Under the pieces are notes generated by a model, which saw nothing but the letters and a program-made list of their open reading frames with translations, searched no databases and had not been told where the DNA came from. A stretch of 13,607 nucleotides of DNA from Baffinella frigidus (lineage: Eukaryota; Cryptophyceae; Cryptomonadales; Baffinellaceae): positions 429,832-443,438 of the forward strand of contig MU646316.1 of the NCBI GenBank assembly GCA_026770585.1. Direction: 5' to 3'. This document shows, piece after piece, positions 9,780 to 13,607 of the stretch (the first letter of the stretch is position 1; every line of letters starts with the position of its first letter). Position numbers and translations under genes: made by a program.

Positions 9780-12749
9780 CTGATGCGCGCCGATGAGGAG
9801 TCTCAGCCATCATAGTTGCAGGGGTTATTCGAAATCAAGAACACGCACTGCCCCTGCGGAGGTCCTATGCCCCTACAGGGGTACAGGGGTACCTCGCTCA
9901 TACGTTCGCCTGATGCGCCACCAGCGTCTCAGCCATCAGACTTATCCCTTAAGTGACCAGTAGGCTCATACGCCCTACGGTAGGGCCCTAGGACCTGCCT
10001 GGGACCTCTTGGCCGTCAAATTTGGCGGCATGGGCACTTAAGAGATAGCTACGCGAGATCAGGTCCAGGGTTTAGAGATTTGATACTCTTCGATATCTTA
10101 GCGTTGCGATAAGATTCAGATAAGCAAGGATACACTACTTTAGGCATCAAACTAAGGCTTACGATAGCATAAATGGCTCCACCAACGGGAGCACAGGTCC
10201 CGTTGGGAATTCCTAAACCCTGAACCCCCTCCCGCGTAGAGGGATATCTGGGTTGCAAGAACCCACACCTTAAGAACCCGCACCAGACCACACGAGAATG
10301 ACTCTATCCCATAAGTGGCCATGCCCACAAATTTGAGGGCCTAGAGGTCCTAGGCAGGTCCTAGGGCCCTACCGTAGGGCATATGAGCCTCCTGGGCACT
10401 TACGGGATACTTACAGAGGTTACTCGACATCAAGAACACGCACCGCCCCTGCGGAGGTCCTTTTCCCCTAGGATAGCCCTACAGTAAGACCCTTGGGAGT
10501 TACGCGTGTTCTTATACGAAGGTAACCCCGGTAGGCGCCTCAGGACAGCTCGAGCGACACGAGGCTATCTATGCGAACAAATTCCTAAGTCAATTATTGG
10601 ATTATTGCCCAGGAAACACGCCAAAAGTCAGCAATTGGTCACGTATCGCACGCTTAGCGCGACCAAATACAATGAAAAATGTGGGGCGTAGGGTGTAGGA
10701 CCTTGGTGGCGAGGTAGGGCGAGCCTCAAGTGGCCAGTAGGCTCATACGCCCTACCGTAGGGCCCTAGGACCTGCCGAGGACCTCTTGGCCATGAAATTT
10801 GACGGCATGGCCACTTACGGGATAGGATATGGACCTTGGTGGCGAGGTAGGGCGAGCCCCCGCGATCCGGGTGGTTGAGAATCATCAGCTTCCGGTGCAC
10901 CTGCCGCCGGGTGTGGGGTTTGGTGTTTGGTGTTTGGTGTTTAGGGTTTGGTGTTTGATGTGTGGTGTTTGGTGTTTGGTGTTTAGGGTTTAGGGTTTGG
11001 GGTTGAGGGTTTAGTGATTCGGGTTCAGGGTTCAGGATTTATGGTTTATTCAGGGTTTGGGGTTTGGGGTTTGGGGTTTGGGGTTTGGGGTTGGGTGTTT
11101 GGTGTTCAGGGTCTTGGGTCTAGGGTCTAGGGTCTAGGGTCTAGGGTCTAGGGTCTAGGGCCTAGGGTTTAGGGTCCTGGGTTCCGGGTTCCAGGTTCTG
11201 GGTTCCGGGTTCTGGGTTCCGGGTTTCGGTTCTAGGGTCTCGGGGTTTGGGTCTAGGTTCTAGGGTTTAGAGTTTGCCAGTCAACTAGCACCCGCGTCCC
11301 GTCACATCTGCTGCCTTCACCCTTGCTACACCCTAGCTCTGTCTCAGTCTATTTGGGCTCACCAATGTGATGATCCCGGGCCCATTTTCGCTCCGGAGTT
11401 GACGGATTCTCACCGCAAATTCAGAATGTCAACTTGAGAATATTCGGCCAACCCGAGTGAGAGCTATACACTGCAAGTGCCGCGCACCACATACACGAGG
11501 GTAGGGTGGGGGCTACAGGGGTTACTCGAAATTGGGGACACGCACCGCCCCAAGGGTGGTCTGATGCTCCTAGCCATAGTCCTACCGTAGAACCCTACAG
11601 GGATGGATACCTTGCTTGCAAGAACCCAGGACTTGAGAATCCGCACCGGGTTTGGGGCCTGCGTCTTCTTAATTTAGTACCAAAGGTTTGACTAAATCTC
11701 GCGTACTCCGGTACTAATGTAACAACAGACACCGACCGATTCTCGAACACGGAGGTTGTTATAGCCCGGACATCTCTGTAAGACGGCGCGTGTTCTTAAT
11801 TCCGAGTGGCCCCCCAGGAGGGTGGGGGAGACCTAGCTCTGCCCCACTTGTCCCAAACCTAAACCTTGAATCCCACACCCTCAAACCGAAACCCTCAAGC
11901 AGGAGGAGATGGACGAGGCAAGCCGATCGAGCTTGGAGGCACAGGTCGCCCTCTCCCGCATCACCACACAGCAGACTTCGAAGCGATTTTGAATCACCCC
12001 TAAGCGCCAAGTCCTAGGGCCCTACGGTAGGCAGCCCGTAGGGACATAGGGGGGTTGGAGGCGCAGGTCGTTCTCTCCTAGCTAAGAGACACACGTTGAC
12101 AGAGTTAATTCCGAGTAGCCCCCCAGGAGGGTGGGGGAGACCTAGCTCTGTCCCACTTGATTCCGTCTCACCATTAAAAACATTTAGCCGTAGATGGACA
12201 TTTGATTTGTACTGGAGATCCTCCTTTAAACCTAATAATGCCGGCTAAATGTTTTCAACTATGAGACGAAATCAGGTGGAACAGAGCTAGGAGACCGGAT
12301 AAGGTGTTCCAACCTCGCGCCTGGCCAATATATGGCTAGTTACGTGGCCCATCAACGAAAGTTACTACACAAACGCCCACTTGTAAACGCAAACAGTTTT
12401 AATTAGGCCCCTCTAGCATTCTCGTGTGGGGTGGGGGAGACCTTGCCGACGATGTCCTTATCAGAGGAAGTGTTGACGACCACTCGGTAGGTTACGGTGC
12501 ACGTCCCTCCCCGGAAATCCGGGGAGGGACGTGACAAATTGCTGTCTTTTGGAGACAAACTGCTGACTTTTGGCGTCTTTCTTGGGCAAGAATCCAATAA
12601 TTAACTTAAGCATGGTTCCTCGTAGTGTTCCGAGCGGAGGGTGGTGGAGACCTTGCCGACGATGTCCTTATCAGAAGACGCGCTGATGCCGAGGATCTTG
12701 GCTGCCTCGCCCCGGCTCATGGGATCGTCGAACCCCTGCCACCATGCCT
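9720..12749 (-). CDS. PAM18: PAM18/TIM14 mitochondrial import-motor J-protein, last three exons (partial)
   Basis: Minus-strand exons 12749-12652, 10900-10835 and 9779-9720 join in phase 0 to give [20 protein letters not shown], then [20 protein letters not shown], then [19 protein letters not shown] and TGA. This is the J domain of Pam18/Tim14 (DNAJC19). The family pattern is GF..PM.RREA..ILG, HR..M..NHPD.GGSPY.A.K and NEAKD.LLG. The protein tethers to the TIM23 presequence translocase and stimulates mtHsp70 ATPase through the HPD motif, which is intact. The N-terminal and membrane-anchor exons should lie beyond 13607. The introns are 1751 and 1055 bp and full of small elements. Each visible exon has a partial echo in a neighbouring intron. 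Confidence 0.88.
9816..9903. mobile_element. Family E and B fragments between exon C and its echo
   Basis: CAGGGGTTATTCGAAATCAA with GAACACGCAC is one half of a family E element (as at 10411). TACAGGGGTACAGGGGTACC then CTCGCTCATA is the beginning of a family B element with a short end duplication. Neither is complete. Confidence 0.7.
9904..9938 (-). pseudogene. Echo of the acceptor edge of PAM18 exon C
   Basis: On the plus strand GTTCGCCTGATGCGCC and GTCTCAGCCATCA match 9774-9811 (GTTCACCTGATGCGCG, AGTCTCAGCCATCA). It includes the splice acceptor and the first codons, and lies upstream of exon C in transcription order. Confidence 0.7.
9943..10046. mobile_element. Family A element A9
   Basis: TATCCCTTAAGTGACCAGTA to GGGCACTTAAGAGATA, in the intron between PAM18 exons B and C. 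Confidence 0.85.
10047..10304. other. Intron sequence with a family F-like fragment
   Basis: 10237-10285 (GAGGGATATCTGGGTTGCAA, GAACCCACACCTTAAG) resembles the end of a family F element. The rest shows no supported feature. Confidence 0.45.
10305..10409. mobile_element. Family A element A10
   Basis: TATCCCATAAGTGGCCATGC to GGGCACTTACGGGATA, with an intact core. Confidence 0.85.
10412..10533. mobile_element. Family E element E2
   Basis: About 122 bp, TACAGAGGTTACTCGACATC to TACGAAGGTAACCCCGGTA, with inner AAGAACACGC/GCGTGTTCTT. The best copy of its family. A fragment is at 9822 and a hybrid copy at 11513. Confidence 0.75.
10586..10636. repeat. Repeat H, copy 1
   Basis: AATTATTGGATTATTGCCCA and CGCCAAAAGTCAGCA are found inverted at 12560-12608. 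The two copies lie in the two different PAM18 introns, on either side of exon B. Confidence 0.7.
10698..10725 (-). pseudogene. Echo of the donor edge of PAM18 exon B
   Basis: 28 bp identical to 10831-10858. In transcription order it encodes GSPYLATK and the GTCC donor, and lies 133 bp downstream of the real edge. Confidence 0.9.
10726..10824. mobile_element. Family A element A11 between exon B and its echo
   Basis: TCAAGTGGCCAGTAGGCTC to GGCCACTTACGGGATA. The first seven bases of the left end (TATCCCT) are replaced by the echo sequence, while the right end is intact. Confidence 0.8.
10835..10900 (-). CDS. PAM18: PAM18 exon B (HPD motif)
   Basis: CGGCGGCAG acceptor, 22 codons from GTG CAC CGG, then AAG and GTCCAT donor. 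It contains NHPD and the family signature GGSPYLA. Confidence 0.9.
10913..11275 (-). repeat. Telomere-like tract in the PAM18 intron
   Basis: On the plus strand: GGTGTTT units (10913-10990), GGGTTTG units (11050-11090), then GGGTCTA units (11108-11160) and GGGTTCC/GGGTTCT units to about 11230. Read with the gene it is CCCTAAA-like and ends 13 bp before the exon B acceptor. Confidence 0.85.
11276..11512. other. Intron sequence, one shared motif
   Basis: CCTAGCTCTGTCTCAGTC at 11332-11349 matches the end motif of palindrome J (12141) and 13519-13536. Nothing else is supported. Confidence 0.4.
11513..11595. mobile_element. Family E fragment E3
   Basis: CTACAGGGGTTACTCGAAAT then GGGGACACGCACCGCCCC begins a family E element. 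It runs into the left end of F2, suggesting that F2 interrupted or replaced its right half. Confidence 0.6.
11596..11780. mobile_element. Family F element F2
   Basis: 185 bp, TACAGGGATGGATACC to AGCCCGGACATCTCTGTA. It is F1 in reverse: CTTCTTAATTTAGTACCAAA, GGTTTGACTAAATCTCGCGT and ACAGACACCGACCGAT align in order. Confidence 0.8.
11903..11944 (+). CDS. Possible 14-codon exon, antisense to the PAM18 intron
   Basis: Telomere-like CCCTCAAGCAG is followed by GAG GAG ATG GAC and an open stretch [14 protein letters not shown], then GTCGCC. The acceptor, the GTC donor and a downstream echo of its end (12055-12066) repeat the pattern seen at recognised exons. It could equally be a stray exon fragment. 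I do not recognise a family. Confidence 0.3.
11957..12054. repeat. Family Q element
   Basis: ACACAGCAGACTTCGAAGCG, ATTTTGAATCACCCCTAAG, CCTAGGGCCCTACGGTAGGC and GGGACATAGGGGGGTT. Parts recur at 2303-2342 and 1812-1852. It separates the putative exon edge from its echo. Confidence 0.6.
12141..12291. mobile_element. Long palindrome J
   Basis: The left arm CCTAGCTCTGTCCCACTTGA, CGTCTCA, ACATTTAGCCG pairs over about 50 bp with CGGCTAAATGT, TGAGACG and TCAGGTGGAACAGAGCTAGG, around a loop of about 50 nt. Confidence 0.8.
12302..12429. mobile_element. Family I element I2, one-sided
   Basis: Inverted relative to I1. It shares GGTGTTCCAACCTC, CAACGAAAGTTACTACACAA and AGGCCCCTCTAGCATTCTCG. The end next to palindrome J is missing. 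Confidence 0.65.
12436..12465 (-). pseudogene. Echo of the donor edge of PAM18 exon A
   Basis: 30 bp identical to 12646-12675. In gene orientation it encodes SDKDIVGK followed by the GTCTCC donor, 210 bp downstream of the real edge. Confidence 0.9.
12500..12533. repeat. Perfect 16-bp hairpin
   Basis: CACGTCCCTCCCCGGA and TCCGGGGAGGGACGTG flank AA. It lies between PAM18 exon A and its echo. Confidence 0.9.
12560..12608. repeat. Repeat H, copy 2
   Basis: Reverse complement of 10586-10636 (TGCTGACTTTTGGCGT, GAATCCAATAATTAACTTA). Confidence 0.7.
12652..12749 (-). CDS. PAM18: PAM18 exon A (start of J domain)
   Basis: [20 protein letters not shown] then [12 protein letters not shown], 32 codons plus two bases, ending AAG before GTCTCC. 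The 5' edge is not certain: AAAGTAG before AG GCA TGG (12749) is the best acceptor, but AAAG a few bases earlier is possible. Confidence 0.85.
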
Positions 12750-12818
12750 CTACTTTAGACGTGATGGGGGGAAATCAAAAGTTGCCGTGAGGGTCTCAGC
12801 CACCAGAAGTGGACCACA

Positions 12819-12885
12819 GCAAACGTTGATTTCCCCTGCGGGGTACATGAAAAACGTGTACCTTCCAGGGGAAATCACCTTTTGC
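12819..12885. repeat. Palindrome G
   Basis: GCAAACGTTGATTTCCCCTG pairs with CAGGGGAAATCACCTTTTGC, and an inner GGTACA/TGTACC stem follows. A third copy of the arm lies at 12769-12786. Confidence 0.8.
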
Positions 12886-13023
12886 TATCGCTCGATTTGG
12901 TTCACCTGCCACCAGCCCTCACAGCGAGACCAAATGCCTGATTTCGAGACGTGTGATCCAGGCACATTTAGGGCTTTAAAACATTGTATACCGGGGTGTC
13001 ACGTCCAAAATATGTAAAACAAA
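12886..13023. other. Unassigned sequence upstream of PAM18 exon A
   Basis: No exon supported on either strand. A plus-strand frame through here crosses antisense PAM18 and palindrome G and is not a gene. Confidence 0.4.
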
Positions 13024-13089
13024 GAGTTTACTACACGCGACTGGGATCAAGTGACCGGTCACGTCCTCCCTGTCGCGTCTAGGAAACTC
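13024..13089. repeat. 66-bp palindrome
   Basis: GAGTTTACTACACGCGAC on the left pairs with GTCGCGTCTAGGAAACTC on the right, centred on GTGACCGGTCAC (13051-13062). Confidence 0.8.
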
Positions 13090-13210
13090 GAGAAAAGAGT
13101 CGTGCGAAAAACAAATGGGCGTTGGATCCTGGTCACGGATCAGGACACGGGTCCGACACCTGATCACGTCCGGGCCCTGGTACAGGACTTTTAAATTAAA
13201 ACGTTTTTGT

Positions 13211-13234
13211 CATCCAGGCGTATACGCCTGGATG
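13211..13234. repeat. Perfect 24-bp palindrome
   Basis: CATCCAGGCGTA meets its exact complement TACGCCTGGATG with no spacer, next to an AT-rich stretch. Confidence 0.9.
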
Positions 13235-13331
13235 GCAAGGTGAATCCGAGATCTCAGAATCGAGGAATTGGTCTTGCCGTGAGGGCGAGTGGTGTGAGGG
13301 TTGGTGGTGTGTCGCCACCTTAATAGTGATT

Positions 13332-13468
13332 GGATCTGGTTTTAGATTCGTCAAGTGGCTCGTTCTGGTACAAATGATAAAACTAAGGGGGCTACAAGTG
13401 ACTTGTAGACCCCTTAGTTTTATTATTTGTACCAGAACGAGCCACTTTACGAATCTAAAACAAGATCC
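13332..13468. mobile_element. Long palindrome K
   Basis: 137 bp. The arms run from GGATCTGGTTTTAGATTCGT and CTCGTTCTGGTACAAAT to ACTAAGGGG. They pair with CCCCTTAGT, ATTTGTACCAGAACGAG and ACGAATCTAAAACAAGATCC. About 65-bp arms with few mismatches and a loop of only a few bases. Confidence 0.9.
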
Positions 13469-13530
13469 AGGTACTATGAACCTTTATGTCAGCAACGAAG
13501 CATGCACCGCAAGTGCACAGTCTAGCTCTG

Positions 13531-13607
13531 CCTCAGTCCCCCCCCCCTCCGCCCCCCCCCCCCTCCCCCCCCCCCCTCCCCCCCCCCCCCCCCCCCCCCC
13601 CCCCAGG
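13531..13607. repeat. Poly-C low-complexity tract
   Basis: Near-pure C with scattered T, ending CCAGG at the window edge. It could be an extreme polypyrimidine tract before an AG acceptor, or a collapse or assembly artefact. Confidence 0.8.

Larger units (their letters stand above)
11796..12159. repeat. 55-bp direct repeat
   Basis: TTAATTCCGAGTGGCCCCCC to CCCACTTG at 11796-11850 recurs at 12105-12159 with few differences. The interval holds a short exon-like segment and family Q. Confidence 0.8.

Noticed and set aside
10628-10900. A single 90-codon minus-strand gene reading through the J-domain motif
   Set aside because: Only the first part is PAM18-like. After LATK the frame runs into a family A element. 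A downstream exon with NEAKE at 9779 shows the gene is spliced.
12625-13017. 130-codon plus-strand frame
   Set aside because: It crosses antisense PAM18 exon A and palindrome G, with no family resemblance.

Overview
This is a eukaryotic nuclear window. It is most likely from a chlorophyll a/c alga with a secondary red-type plastid. The reason is a light-harvesting complex gene of fucoxanthin-chlorophyll a/c (FCP) type whose presequence has a signal peptide ending in the ASA-FAP motif used for targeting to complex plastids. All its introns have GT..AG ends. The clade (stramenopile, haptophyte, dinoflagellate or relative) cannot be fixed from the sequence alone. Exons are short and GC-rich, and the rest is packed with small palindromic elements and telomere-like repeats. 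I see no transposase.

Layout. 1-660 (+): terminal exon resembling 3-hydroxyisobutyryl-CoA hydrolase, followed by two damaged copies. 662-1427: palindromic elements. 1535-2609 (+): an unrecognised 90-nt exon (1888-1977) with two shortened copies before it and three after it, embedded in CAACCCT-type repeats. 3633-3731 (+): a basic terminal exon that could splice to it. 3765-6645: a dense field of about 105-bp, 121-bp and 190-bp inverted-repeat elements, plus a truncated copy of the LHC promoter and exon 1 at 5510-5779. 6832-8494 (+): the complete five-exon LHC gene, 217 residues. 8624-9552: more elements, one nested in another. 9720-12749 (-): the last three exons of a PAM18/TIM14 (mitochondrial import motor J-protein) gene, split by introns of about 1.06 and 1.75 kb that are filled with the same elements and a telomere-like tract. 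12770-13607: long palindromes and a terminal poly-C tract.

The genes are unrelated in function: plastid light harvesting, mitochondrial protein import and probably valine catabolism. What links them is the way the non-coding DNA is built. Exons repeatedly have a partial copy of their own edge lying on the intron or flank side, usually with a palindromic element or telomere-like tract between exon and copy. Copies upstream of an exon keep its 5' edge, and copies downstream keep its 3' edge. I call these exon-edge echoes, and they are the main candidate for something undescribed. A second theme is that several element families with different ends share one palindromic core (CCTAGGGCCCTACGGTAGG). 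Three of the families also share a terminal signature beginning TACAGGGGT, flanked by TA.
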